A stretch of DNA of 64,000 bases, from assembly GCF_033193315.1 (NCBI RefSeq), contig NZ_CP136187.1:124001-188000 (forward strand). The letters run 5' to 3'. The translations under genes were made by a program, and so were the position numbers. This stretch comes from Agathobaculum sp. NTUH-O15-33. Lineage in GTDB: Bacteria > Bacillota > Clostridia > Oscillospirales > Butyricicoccaceae. The number at the start of each line of letters is the position of its first letter. The first letter of the stretch is position 1. A model generated the notes under the pieces. It had not been told where the DNA came from and did no database searches. It was given only the letters and a program-made list of their open reading frames with translations. Shown here one piece after another: positions 41,864-50,316 of the stretch.

Positions 41864-42676
41864 ATGAAGCAATATAAATTCGGCGTCATCGGCGCGGGCA
41901 ATATGGGAATGGCGATCACAGAGGGCGCGGTGCGCGCGGGCTTTTTTACGCCCCAGCAGGTGCTTCTGTTTAACCGCAGCGAGGAAAAACGGGCGAAAAA
42001 CGCCGCCGCGGGCTACGCCGTGACCGGCGACTATACCGAGGTGTACCAGAACTGCGATACCGTCGTTTTGGGCGTCAAGCCGCAAAACTTTGACGAGCTT
42101 TTGCCGGTGCTGGCCGCCAATACGCCAGAGGAAAAGCCGCTGCTTCTGTCCATCGCGGCGGGCATGACCTTTGCAAAAATGGAAAAAGCGCTCGGCGCGG
42201 ATACCGCGATCATCCGTATTATGCCCAATACGCCGCTGATGATCGGCGAGGGCGCGTCCGCATTGGTGAAAAACACGGCGGCAAAGGATGGTCAGTTGGA
42301 TTTCGCGGTCCAGCTGTTCGGCACCATGGGCGTTACCGCCGTGTTTGCGGGCGAGCAAATGCTCAATGAAGTCATTCCATATAACGGCTCGTTCCCGGCC
42401 TATGTTTATGCCTTTGCGGACGCTATGGTGCAAAGCGCCGAGCAGCACGGCATCGGCGAGCGGCAGGCGCTCGAGCTGGTCTGTCAAACCATGATCGGTT
42501 CGGCCAAAATGCTGCTTGCGGGCGGCAAATCCCCGGCCGAGTTGATCCGCGCGGTCTGTTCGCCCGGCGGTACGACGCTGGAAGCCATGAATGTGATCGA
42601 AACGCGCGGCCTTGCCGGTATCCTTGCCGAAGCAAGCGATAAGTGCATCGCCCGCGCCTATGAATTGGGTAAATAA
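41864..42676 (+). CDS. proC: Pyrroline-5-carboxylate reductase
   Basis: ProC makes proline from pyrroline-5-carboxylate with NAD(P)H. It has 270 residues. The Rossmann motif is FGVIGAGNMGMAITEGAV; NTPLMIGEG and the C-terminal signature (SPGGTTLEAMNVIETRGLAGI) are complete. AAGGAGCG precedes ATG 41864. It is driven by a TATAAT at 41822-41827 that is part of the palindrome above, with a weak TTGGAA -35. No proA/proB nearby. Confidence 0.95.
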   Translation: MKQYKFGVIGAGNMGMAITEGAVRAGFFTPQQVLLFNRSEEKRAKNAAAGYAVTGDYTEVYQNCDTVVLGVKPQNFDELLPVLAANTPEEKPLLLSIAAGMTFAKMEKALGADTAIIRIMPNTPLMIGEGASALVKNTAAKDGQLDFAVQLFGTMGVTAVFAGEQMLNEVIPYNGSFPAYVYAFADAMVQSAEQHGIGERQALELVCQTMIGSAKMLLAGGKSPAELIRAVCSPGGTTLEAMNVIETRGLAGILAEASDKCIARAYELGK

Positions 42677-42710
42677 ACGGAATCATACAGCGCCGCCTGC
42701 AATCGATTTA

Positions 42711-42739
42711 TTGACTTTGCACGCCCTGTGTGGTAAAGT
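42711..42739 (+). promoter_or_regulatory. Promoter of the small acidic membrane protein
   Basis: TTGACT, 17 bases, TAAAGT. Confidence 0.7.
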
Positions 42740-42774
42740 GATTGTATCCAGAATCATGAGAGGAAGTGGATACC

Positions 42775-43089
42775 GTGAAAAAATCGACGAAATTTAAAAC
42801 AGGTATGCTTCTGATGAGCCTAGCGGTTGCGGCCGGCGCTACCACTGCGGCCATCTTATTACAAAAAAAGCGCGAAGAAGAAGTTTATCACGAGGCCGAA
42901 CTGAAGGCGATGGATGAGCTGGAAGAAATGATGCGCGCCGAATCCGAATGCGATTCCTGCTCGTGCGCCGAAGAATGCGCCGCGGCGGATGCAGAATATC
43001 AGGACTCGTTCGATGAATCCGTGCCCGAAGAGGAGCCGGAGGAAGCGGAAGACGCCGAACCGGCGGACGATACGGACGAAGAGGCATAA
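42775..43089 (+). CDS. Small membrane protein with acidic tail
   Basis: A 104-residue protein not recognised as a named family. GTG 42775 is favoured by the GAGAGGA SD at 42758-42764; an in-frame GTG lies at 42766. A basic start (KKSTKFK) is followed by one helix (about 10-27, GMLLMSLAVAAGATTAAILL), then KKRE and a long Glu/Asp-rich tail with a Cys cluster (ECDSCSCAEEC). The tail would be cytoplasmic if N-out is not the case. Function unknown. Confidence 0.65.
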   Translation: MKKSTKFKTGMLLMSLAVAAGATTAAILLQKKREEEVYHEAELKAMDELEEMMRAESECDSCSCAEECAAADAEYQDSFDESVPEEEPEEAEDAEPADDTDEEA

Positions 43090-43164
43090 TCCAAACCAAA
43101 TATCTGCGGGCGGAGAAGCCATTCTCCGCCTGTTGTTTTCTGCAAATGGAAGGAGCAACACGCT

Positions 43165-44037
43165 ATGATCGAATACGAAGGCCGCGTTTTTCGGCCCCCG
43201 TCCGAGGCTTACAGCCTGATCGTGCAGGTCACGATCGGGTGCAGCCACAATAAATGCACATTTTGCGATATGTACAAGGAAAAGCAGTTCCGCGTGCGGA
43301 AGCTGGAGGAGGTCAAGCACGATTTTGATATCGCGCGCCGCCAGTACCGCCGCGTCGAGCGCATCTTTTTGGCCGACGGCGACGCGCTCATGTGCCGCCC
43401 CGCGCATCTGGCCGAGATCCTGCGCTATATCCGCGAGCTTTTCCCCGAATGCGAGCGCGTGACGAGCTATGGCTCGCCCGCGTCCATTCTGGTTAAGCAG
43501 CAGGCCGATCTTGATCTGCTGCACTCGCTCGGTCTGGACATGATCTATCTGGGTCTGGAATCCGGCTCGGACGAGGTGCTGCGCCGTATCAATAAGGGCG
43601 AAACCGCCGATGAGATCGTCCGCGCGGGGCTTATGGTCAAGCAAGCGGGCATGAAGCTATCCGTCACCTGCATCGCGGGCCTTGGCTCCAAGGAGCTTTC
43701 GGAAGAGCACGCCGTTCAAACCGCGCAGGCGCTTTCCCGGATGAAGCCGGAATACATCGGCCTGCTCACCCTATTGTTTGAACTGCCCACCCCGCTGATG
43801 CGCGACTGGCAGGAAGGACGCTTCTATCTGATGAACCCCATAGAGATCGCGGAGGAAACGCTTACGCTTTTGGAGCATATCGACGCCGAGGGCAGTGTGT
43901 TCCGCGCCAATCACGCCTCGAATTATGTCAATCTTGCGGGCACGCTCAACCGCGACCGCGAGGATATGTGCGGCCGCCTGCGGCAGGCGCTTGAGGGGAA
44001 GATCGGTTTCCGCAGCGAAGCGTACCGAGCAAGATAA
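43165..44037 (+). CDS. Radical SAM protein
   Basis: A 290-residue radical SAM enzyme of unknown substrate. The cluster-binding loop is GCSHNKCTFCDMYKE, in which the first two Cys are four residues apart (CX4CX2C) instead of three. Further motifs are FLADGDALMCRP and YLGLESGSDEVLRRINKG, typical of SAM-binding strands. This is the common GCSxNxCxFCxMYK group. The AAATGGAAGGAG SD precedes ATG 43165. It may work in cofactor or nucleotide chemistry; no neighbours give a clue. Confidence 0.82.
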   Translation: MIEYEGRVFRPPSEAYSLIVQVTIGCSHNKCTFCDMYKEKQFRVRKLEEVKHDFDIARRQYRRVERIFLADGDALMCRPAHLAEILRYIRELFPECERVTSYGSPASILVKQQADLDLLHSLGLDMIYLGLESGSDEVLRRINKGETADEIVRAGLMVKQAGMKLSVTCIAGLGSKELSEEHAVQTAQALSRMKPEYIGLLTLLFELPTPLMRDWQEGRFYLMNPIEIAEETLTLLEHIDAEGSVFRANHASNYVNLAGTLNRDREDMCGRLRQALEGKIGFRSEAYRAR

Positions 44038-44204
44038 ATAAAATTTTGTGTAAAATTTTATGCAAAAACAATAGAATTATCGCCCTTAGGTGTTAATTCT
44101 GTGAAAGTTTCAAATTTTACGGGACAGACGCGCTTTTTTGTGGTATACTGGTTTCGTATTTTGAGATAAGAATAGCCACGAGTATTCCGGTTGGAGGACT
44201 GTTA

Positions 44205-44804
44205 ATGGATTCCGTTTCCCACGTAAGGGTCGCGCACCTGCTGCTCGACTATGTTGAACAGACTTGCGGCGTGACTTTTGACCGCGGCGGTTTTGTCTAC
44301 GGCAACCTGAAGCCCGACCTGACAGGCACCTACCTGACCAAGCGCCACTATCCCTCCCTCATGTTTGACGAAGTGATGGAAAAGATTCGCGCGTTCACCG
44401 GGCGCTACACGATCGGGCCGGATAACGGCCACGAGCTTTCGGTCGATCTCGGTGAGATCTGCCACTTTATGACCGACTTCTTTACTTATCCGCATAACGA
44501 CGATATATATGACCGCAACCTGCTGGCGCATTATGTGTATGAAAAGCGCATCGCGCTTGTCATACGCCGCCGCATGACCGAAGCCCGCTTTGAACGCTGG
44601 GCCGGGCCGATCATCCCGCCCTTGACTGTGGACGCGCTGATCTCCCGTATTGAGGGCATGCACGGCAGCTACCGCGAACAGAAGCGCCGCCACTGCATCG
44701 ATGACGACATCATGCATGTTTGCCGCGCCACCGCCATGCTGGTGCTTTCGGTGATCAATATTGCGTATGTGCCGGAGGAAGCCTCGGCCGCCGCGCTCGC
44801 TTAA
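44205..44804 (+). CDS. Zinc-dependent phospholipase C-like protein
   Basis: A 199-residue protein with features of the zinc-dependent phospholipase C/S1-P1 fold: VAHLLLDYVEQ, GGFVYGNLKPDLTGTYLTKRHY, LGEICHFMTDFFTYPHND and the His-rich CRRKK part (RRHCIDDDIMHV). His and Asp residues could bind zinc. No signal peptide is seen, so it may act inside the cell, unusual for a secreted enzyme family. TTGGAGGA precedes ATG 44205. A terminator follows at 44818-44855, then the CRISPR array. Confidence 0.72.
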   Translation: MDSVSHVRVAHLLLDYVEQTCGVTFDRGGFVYGNLKPDLTGTYLTKRHYPSLMFDEVMEKIRAFTGRYTIGPDNGHELSVDLGEICHFMTDFFTYPHNDDIYDRNLLAHYVYEKRIALVIRRRMTEARFERWAGPIIPPLTVDALISRIEGMHGSYREQKRRHCIDDDIMHVCRATAMLVLSVINIAYVPEEASAAALA

Positions 44805-44817
44805 AAATAGGTATTAT

Positions 44818-44855
44818 AAAACACCCGCCGCAGATTTTCTGCGGCGGGTGTTTTT
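44818..44855 (+). terminator. Terminator before the CRISPR array
   Basis: AAAACACCCGCCGCAGA / TCTGCGGCGGGTGTTTTT, a strong hairpin. Confidence 0.9.
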
Positions 44856-44916
44856 GCTGTGCGCCTTATTAAGAGAGTCATACTATGCCAATCAGAGCAA
44901 CGCCACCGCCCGCCAT

Positions 44917-46133
44917 ATTTCAATCCACGCCTCCGCAAGGGGAGCGACACCAGCGCGGGCAGCCCAGCCGCCATGTCCTCGGTATTTCAATCCACGCCCC
45001 CGCAAGGGAGCGACCCGTCCCGTCAGATTCGCGGGCCGGAGAAGAAAGATTTCAATCCACGCTCCCGCGAGGGGAGCGACGGGGCATTCAGGGAAAAAGG
45101 GAATGGATCATTATATTTCAATCCACGCTCCCGTGAGGGGAGCGACTCTTTTCCATACGTTTTCCCCTCCGTCTGTAACATTTCAATCCACGCTCCCGCG
45201 AGGGGAGCGACTTTAACGTCCGGCCAGAGCCGGGGGAAGGAAACGATTTCAATCCACGCTCCCGCGAGGGGAGCGACCCGGAAGAACCCAACCAGACATA
45301 GAAACACTTGGATTTCAATCCACGCTCCCGCGAGGGGAGCGACCGTCTTTTTTGTTTTCCACTACCCATCGCGGCGGATTTCAATCCACGCTCCCGCGAG
45401 GGGAGCGACCTATTTACTGCATTTGTGGTCGTTGGCCTGACTGATTTCAATCCACGCTCCCGCGAGGGGAGCGACAATCGAAGCAGGATACACGCAAAAA
45501 CAAATCGAAATTTCAATCCACGCTCCCGCGAGGGGAGCGACATGTAAATATCAAGTTGGAATTTAATCCTGCGAATTTCAATCCACGCTCCCGCGAGGGG
45601 AGCGACCTCCGTTCACGATCTTGGAGCATACAGGGTTCGGGATTTCAATCCACGCTCCCGCGAGGGGAGCGACTCCCGGCAGAAACCACCGAGTAAGCCA
45701 ACAGAACTATTTCAATCCACGCTCCCGCGAGGGGAGCGACATTCTGATGAATTGACAAAATTAGGTTAATAATATTTCAATCCACGCTCCCGCGAGGGGA
45801 GCGACGTCGATAAACCGCAGACTATTTTACTTTTGGACATTTCAATCCACGCTCCCGCGAGGGGAGCGACGTTCCCATGCGTCCCATAGTTCCGTGTGGG
45901 CGGCGATTTCAATCCACGCTCCCGCGAGGGGAGCGACATGCAGCGGCTCCTCATGTCCATCCATGCGACATTTCAATCCACGCTCCCGCGAGGGGAGCGA
46001 CGCGGCCAAGTATTATCTCTGTCTGTTTATCAGCGATTTCAATCCACGCTCCCGCGAGGGGAGCGACGTGGCTGTTCCCCCGGGGGCGCCACAAAGACGG
46101 CATTTCAATCCACGCTCCCGCGAGGGGAGCGAC
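44917..46133 (-). CRISPR. Type I-C-like CRISPR array, 19 repeats
   Basis: Nineteen repeats of 32 bp, consensus on the plus strand ATTTCAATCCACGC-TCCCGCGAGGGGAGCGAC, with 18 spacers of 32-35 bp (mostly 33-35). In the usual orientation this is GTCGC...GTGGATTGAAAT, the type I-C repeat, so it is transcribed on the minus strand with the leader at the right. Repeats at the left are degenerate: the first (44917-44948) reads CCTCCGCAAGG, the second (44984-45014) has lost one base, and the fourth (45115-45146) has GTGAGG. This fits the oldest, trailer end. No cas gene is within at least 40 kb on either side in this window. Spacer origins need a search. Confidence 0.97.
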
Positions 46134-46338
46134 AGCAATTATGCACAAAATCCATCGGTCTTTTTTGTATAGTCAGACGGTTTGCGGTCTATTTTGCAGA
46201 AGCACAGTGCTTTGAAGATACTATGACACGAGGAATTTGTCCGCCACAGCATGCAAAACGGGTGCGAACGCTGCCGCTAATTCATGGGTACTGCAACTTC
46301 GCACCGCAATAGCGTGGTACAAAACTTGTTGTGCTTCT
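46134..46338 (-). promoter_or_regulatory. Putative CRISPR leader
   Basis: About 200 bases after the last intact repeat, AT-rich next to the array. An inverted pair GGTGCGAA (46261-46268) and TTCGCACC (46298-46305) stands in the leader side, a motif I associate with I-C leaders. No gene is visible here; the ECF gene follows on the same strand. Confidence 0.6.
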
Positions 46339-46929
46339 TTACTGCTTCTGCGCGGCCTGCATCTGTCTGGCAAAGCCGGTGTGGGAGATCGCTTTTTGCA
46401 GGGCGGGCAGCAGCGCCAGCGCCACGGCAACCGCAATAATGATATTGGGGGGCGAGGTCAGCAGTTTCGGCACGTTCGCGATAAAGGCGGGCACGAACGC
46501 GCTGCCGCCAATCATCAGCACCACCACGTTTTTTAACATGTAAAACACGCTGGAAAAAACCGCGGCGACCACACAGGCGATCAGGTTGCGGGAAAATTTG
46601 CGGGCCATGGCGCCGCCCGCATGGGCGATCTGCCCGGCGATAAAGGCCATCAGGAAAAAGCGGATAAAGGTAAGCCAAGCCTCCGGCACATACTCCGGCG
46701 TCATCAGGTCGAAAACCATCGAACCGAACCCCGCGGCCAGTCCGCCGCGCCAGCCGCCCAGCAACAGGCCGGACAACAGGATAAACGCGTTAGCAAGCTT
46801 GATCATGGTCGTGCCGGTCGGCGTCGGAATGCGGATGGACAGATAAGCGGTCACCACAAGCACGACAGCCGCCATCAGGCCGATCATCACCATATCGTAA
46901 AGCGTAATTTTTTTGTTTTTCGTATTCAC
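46339..46929 (-). CDS. ECF transporter substrate-binding (S) component
   Basis: A 196-residue membrane protein of about six helices, the size and shape of ECF vitamin-transporter S components. GTG 46929 is chosen for the strong SD GAAGGAGGGG. It begins KKITLYDMVMIGLMAAVVLVVTAYLSIRIP and includes GLLLGGWRGGLAAGFGSMVFDLMTPEYVPEAW, the typical membrane region. There are no energising EcfAAT genes beside it, so it would use a shared module. The vitamin or metabolite is unknown. Confidence 0.8.
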   Translation of the reverse strand: MNTKNKKITLYDMVMIGLMAAVVLVVTAYLSIRIPTPTGTTMIKLANAFILLSGLLLGGWRGGLAAGFGSMVFDLMTPEYVPEAWLTFIRFFLMAFIAGQIAHAGGAMARKFSRNLIACVVAAVFSSVFYMLKNVVVLMIGGSAFVPAFIANVPKLLTSPPNIIIAVAVALALLPALQKAISHTGFARQMQAAQKQ

Positions 46930-47088
46930 GAAAACCCCTCCTTCTGCGTTTTCTTTTTGTTTCGCGTTTATCATACCGCAGAAGTGGCCCGTTAAAAAGT
47001 ATCAGTTTAGAAAATTGTTATAATGCCAGATGGATAAGATGCAGTTCTCTGCGCAAAATACCCCAAAAGCAAAAGGGGAGAAATGCGC

Positions 47089-47538
47089 ATGGAACTGGAT
47101 AAACAGCAGTATCAAAAGCTGCTCGAAAAGAAAAGCCCGAATTCGCCGCTTTGGCTGGATTGTCTGAAAGCCTTTTTGATCGGCGGCATTATTTGCACGA
47201 TCGGGCAGGCGGTAAGCGGATTTTTTAAGCAGCGCGGACTTTCGGTGGAGGATACGGCGGCGGCAACCGCTATGACCATGGTGTTCCTCGGCGGCCTGCT
47301 GACCTGCCTGCACCTGTATGAAAAGATCGCCAAGCACGCGGGCGCGGGCACGATCGTGCCGATCACGGGCTTTGCCAACGCGATCGTTTCCTCGGCCATG
47401 GAATTTAAAAGCGAAGGCCTTGTGTTGGGCCTTGGCGCCAAGCTGTTCGCCATCGCGGGGCCGGTACTGGTTTACGGTATTTCGGCTTCGGCGGTGTACG
47501 GCGTTATTTTGTTCTTGATGGGAGGGAACCCGCTGTGA
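47089..47538 (+). CDS. spoVAC: Stage V sporulation protein AC
   Basis: SpoVAC, 149 residues, a mechanosensitive membrane protein of the channel that loads dipicolinic acid into spores. I choose ATG 47089 because GGAG at 47077-47080 gives 8 bases of spacing; ATG 47083 is only 2 bases away from it. Four helices are visible, with GSxxVPITGFANAI-like motif (GAGTIVPITGFANAIVSSAMEFKSEG). The stop overlaps the spoVAD GTG start. Expression is expected in the forespore under sigma G, but no convincing site was identified. Confidence 0.94.
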   Translation: MELDKQQYQKLLEKKSPNSPLWLDCLKAFLIGGIICTIGQAVSGFFKQRGLSVEDTAAATAMTMVFLGGLLTCLHLYEKIAKHAGAGTIVPITGFANAIVSSAMEFKSEGLVLGLGAKLFAIAGPVLVYGISASAVYGVILFLMGGNPL

Positions 47539-48544
47539 AACGCATAGGCAAACGCACGCTCGCGTTCGATAGCAAGCCCGCCCTGCTAGGCTACGCTTCC
47601 GCCGTGGGCGAAAAGGAAGGGCAGGGCCCGCTGCATGAATTTTTCGACATGGTGTCGGATGACGACCTGATGGGCGAAAAGAGGCGCAGGAGCTGGCCGA
47701 AAGCAAGCTGCAAAAGACCGCGATCGATTTGGCAGTACAAAAAAGCGGACTGCAAAAGAGCGATCTGGATCTGATTCTCGCGGGCGACCTGCTCAACCAG
47801 TGCATCAGCTCGGCCCTTGCTTCGTCTGAAAGCGGCGTGCCGTTTTTGGGCCTTTACGGCGCGTGCTCAACCATGGCCGAGGGCCTCGCGCTTGGCGCAT
47901 GTCTTGTGGAGGGCGGCGCGGCCGACCGTCTGCTCGCGGCGGCTTCGTCCCATTTTTGCTCGGCGGAGCGGCAATACCGTTTTCCGCTGGCCTACGGCGG
48001 GCAGCGTACGCCGACCGCCCAGTGGACGGCCACAGCCGCGGGCGCGGCCGTGCTCGGCGGCGGGAAAGGCGATCTGCGCATCACGCACGCCCTATTCGGC
48101 CGGCAGGTTGATCTGGGCGTAAAGGACGCAAATAACATGGGCGCGGCCATGGCCCCTTCGGCTTACGACACGATTTCCACGCTGCTGACCGAGCTTGGCG
48201 CGGAGCCGCGCGACTTTGACCAGATCGTGACCGGCGATTTGGGCCACGTGGGCGCGGATATTCTCGTAACGCTGTTCCGGGAAAACGACGGCATCGATCT
48301 AACGCCCGTCTACTCGGACTGCGGCAGCCTGTTGTATGGCAGCGATCAGGACCCGCACGCGGGCGCTTCGGGCTGCGGTTGTTCAGCCTGCGTTCTGTGC
48401 GGCCCGCTGCTGCGTGATATGCAGGCGGGCAAGTATAAACGGCTGGTCTTTGCGGGTACGGGCGCGCTGATGAGCCCCGTTTCCGTGCAGCAGGGCCAAA
48501 CCATCGCGGGCGTATGCCACGCGGTCGTGCTGGAAAGGGGATAG
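47535..48544 (+). pseudogene. spoVAD: Stage V sporulation protein AD, frameshifted by a 7-base loss
   Basis: SpoVAD binds dipicolinic acid and is needed for its uptake into spores. GTG 47535 starts a frame giving KRIGKRTLAFDSKPALLGYASAVGEKEGQGPLHEFFDMVSDDDLMGEK, which leaves the frame near 47690. The rest continues in the -1 frame (ESKLQKTAIDLAVQKSGL...GDLLNQ...VVLERG) to 48544. Frame 0 reads through SW, and the other frame continues ELAES. Adding a second copy of GAGCTGG at 47690-47696 joins them exactly and gives 338 residues, the length of Bacillus SpoVAD. All later motifs (GACSTM, AERQYRFPLAYGGQ, GDLGHVG) are intact. A sequencing error or -1 frameshifting at CGAAAAG cannot be excluded. 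Confidence 0.87.
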
Positions 48545-48549
48545 GCGCT

Positions 48550-48906
48550 ATGGAATATTTGAACGCATTTTGGGTCGGCGGGCTGATCTGCGCGATCTGT
48601 CAAGTTTTTATTGATAAAACCAAGCTTACGCCCGCGCGCATTTTGGTATCGCTCGTTGTACTGGGCGTGCTGCTGCAAGCCCTTGGCCTGTATCAGCCGG
48701 TCGTGGATTACGCGGGCGCGGGCGCGACCGTGCCGCTTTTGGGCTTTGGCTATTCGCTGGCCAAGGGCGTTGCCAAGGCGGTCGCCGAACAGGGCGCGCT
48801 CGGCATTTTGACGGGCGGCGTGACCGGCGCCGCGGGCGGCATTGCCGCCGCGATCGTATTCGGCTGTCTGTTCGCCCTGCTCAGCCGCCCCAAGAGCAAA
48901 AGCTGA
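48550..48906 (+). CDS. spoVAE: Stage V sporulation protein AE
   Basis: SpoVAE (membrane form, SpoVAEb), 118 residues, with four helices: FWVGGLICAICQVFIDKTKLTPARILVSLVVLGVLLQALGLY and GAGATVPLLGFGYSLAKGVAKAVAEQG. ATG 48550 follows GAAAGGGG. Last of the spoVAC-AD-AE trio and intact, which makes the spoVAD frameshift stand out. Confidence 0.94.
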   Translation: MEYLNAFWVGGLICAICQVFIDKTKLTPARILVSLVVLGVLLQALGLYQPVVDYAGAGATVPLLGFGYSLAKGVAKAVAEQGALGILTGGVTGAAGGIAAAIVFGCLFALLSRPKSKS

Positions 48907-48920
48907 AAGGTGAAAAGAGC

Positions 48921-49124
48921 TTACGCCGCCGCGCGCCGTGCGCGGCGGCGCGGCCGGGAGACATACCGCTTGCCGATTGTGCCGATCATGAGCAGAAGCG
49001 CGGCCGACGCGAGCCCCAAGGCGATTTGCGCCACGCTCGCCGTGCCCATATCGGACGCGGCCGCCGTGAAAAACAGCAGCCCCGCCCCGCAGCCCTGCGC
49101 CAGTGTACATAACCGTTTCCGCAT
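48921..49124 (-). CDS. Small membrane protein
   Basis: A 67-residue protein with two helices (about 8-24, 30-48) and a very basic C-tail (RPRRRARR). ATG 49124 has GCGGAGG upstream. It converges on spoVAE. No family recognised. Confidence 0.6.
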   Translation of the reverse strand: MRKRLCTLAQGCGAGLLFFTAAASDMGTASVAQIALGLASAALLLMIGTIGKRYVSRPRRRARRAAA

Positions 49125-49212
49125 ACCGAAAACCTCCGCTTCCTTTAGGATGCTTTCAGTATAGCAAATAGCTTGTCCCATAAACCGGACTTATACCGCT
49201 GAAAACAAAATT

Positions 49213-49244
49213 GCAAGGCGCCGGTGCGTGCACCGGCGCCTTGC
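49213..49244 (-). terminator. Terminator after the sugar ABC operon
   Basis: A 14-bp perfect stem GCAAGGCGCCGGTG / CACCGGCGCCTTGC with a short loop, followed on the minus strand by AATTTTGTTTTC. Confidence 0.9.
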
Positions 49245-49274
49245 GATATGAAGAAGGATGAGAATGGCAAAGGG

Positions 49275-50294
49275 TCAAACCACTACGGTCTGAACGGCCT
49301 CGAACCGGCCTGTTTTAGCCGAACGGTTTGCGGCTTCGGCGATCAGTACGGCTTGCAGGCCGTCGAATCCATCCACCGGCGGGGCGGCGCGGTTGCGGAC
49401 CGCCTGCGCGAAGTCGGCCAGTTCGACGAAATACGCTTCCTTGTAGCGCTCCGGGAAATGCCACGGCACCTTGGCGCCCGTATATCCTTCGGGGCCAAAT
49501 AGACGCACGTTGTTTTCGTACTCGTTATCATCCATCACACAGCCCTTGGAGCCGAGCGCCTCGATGCGCTGGTCATGCCCGAAGGTGCAGCGCCGGCTGG
49601 TCTCCAGCACGCCGAGCGCGCCGTTTGCAAACCGCAGAATGGCGTGCCCGCTGCCGAAATCACCGTTTTCCGCGATTTCCGGGTCGCATACCGAGGTGCC
49701 GGTCGCGAAAACCTCGGTCACCTCACAGCCCATCAAAAAGCGCGCCATGTCAAAATCGTGGATCATGAAGTCCACGAAAATGCCGCCGGATTCGCGGATG
49801 TATTTCATGCTCGGCGGCGCGGGGTCGCGCGAAATGATTTTTAGCACCTCGGGCTTGCCGATCCGGCCTTCCGCGATGGCGCGCCGCAGCGCGCCGTGGT
49901 GCCGGTCAAAGCGGTGCATGAAGCCCACCTGTAAAACGACGTTTGCGTCGCGCACCGCGCGCAGCGCCTGCACGATCCGGCCGACATCGTGGTCGATCGG
50001 TTTTTCGCAGAAAATATCCATACCCGCCTCGGCCGCGCGCATGATAAAATCCGAATGCGTTTCGGTGACCGAGCAGATCACCACCGCGTCGATCGTCGGG
50101 TCGCCGAACACGGCCTGCGGGTCCTTGCCGCACTGGGGAAGGCCCAGCCCGCGCAGCTCGCGTTCGGTCTGCTCGGTCAAAAACGGGTCGACGCCGATGA
50201 CGACCTCGTACTCCTTCATGGTCAAAATATTTTGCAAGTGCATTCTGCCGATGCGCCCAAGGCCGAGAATGCCGACCCGAATCGGTTTGTTCAT
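49275..50294 (-). CDS. Gfo/Idh/MocA oxidoreductase, inositol 2-dehydrogenase-like
   Basis: An NAD-dependent sugar/polyol dehydrogenase of 339 residues. Rossmann motif GILGLGRIGRMHLQN, then the EKPI loop (CEKPIDHDVG) and GFMHRFDRHH, IHDFDMARFLMG with catalytic His-Asp pattern. These match myo-inositol or related polyol dehydrogenases (IolG group). It is the last gene of the ABC operon, so it probably oxidises the imported sugar or cyclitol. ATG 50294 has GGAGGAA. Confidence 0.88.
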   Translation of the reverse strand: MNKPIRVGILGLGRIGRMHLQNILTMKEYEVVIGVDPFLTEQTERELRGLGLPQCGKDPQAVFGDPTIDAVVICSVTETHSDFIMRAAEAGMDIFCEKPIDHDVGRIVQALRAVRDANVVLQVGFMHRFDRHHGALRRAIAEGRIGKPEVLKIISRDPAPPSMKYIRESGGIFVDFMIHDFDMARFLMGCEVTEVFATGTSVCDPEIAENGDFGSGHAILRFANGALGVLETSRRCTFGHDQRIEALGSKGCVMDDNEYENNVRLFGPEGYTGAKVPWHFPERYKEAYFVELADFAQAVRNRAAPPVDGFDGLQAVLIAEAANRSAKTGRFEAVQTVVV

Positions 50295-50316
50295 GGCGTT
50301 TCCTCCCTTTTGCTAA

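Noticed and set aside
44205..44804. A cas gene next to the CRISPR array
   Set aside because: The flanking proteins look like a phospholipase C-type protein and an ECF component; no Cas motif is present.
44859..46312. Several reading frames with repeated peptides such as SREGSD, APARGAT and LPSRERGLK
   Set aside because: These are translations of CRISPR repeats on both strands, not proteins.
46930..47088. A riboswitch before the ECF S component, or a sigma G site before spoVAC
   Set aside because: No aptamer-like structure or acceptable -35/-10 for sigma G was found; a TATAAT at about 47018 has no good partner.
47678..47684. Programmed -1 frameshifting at CGAAAAG in spoVAD
   Set aside because: The junction is better explained by loss of a GAGCTGG copy, because frame 0 stays protein-like up to SW beyond the AAAAG site. 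It remains a minor alternative.
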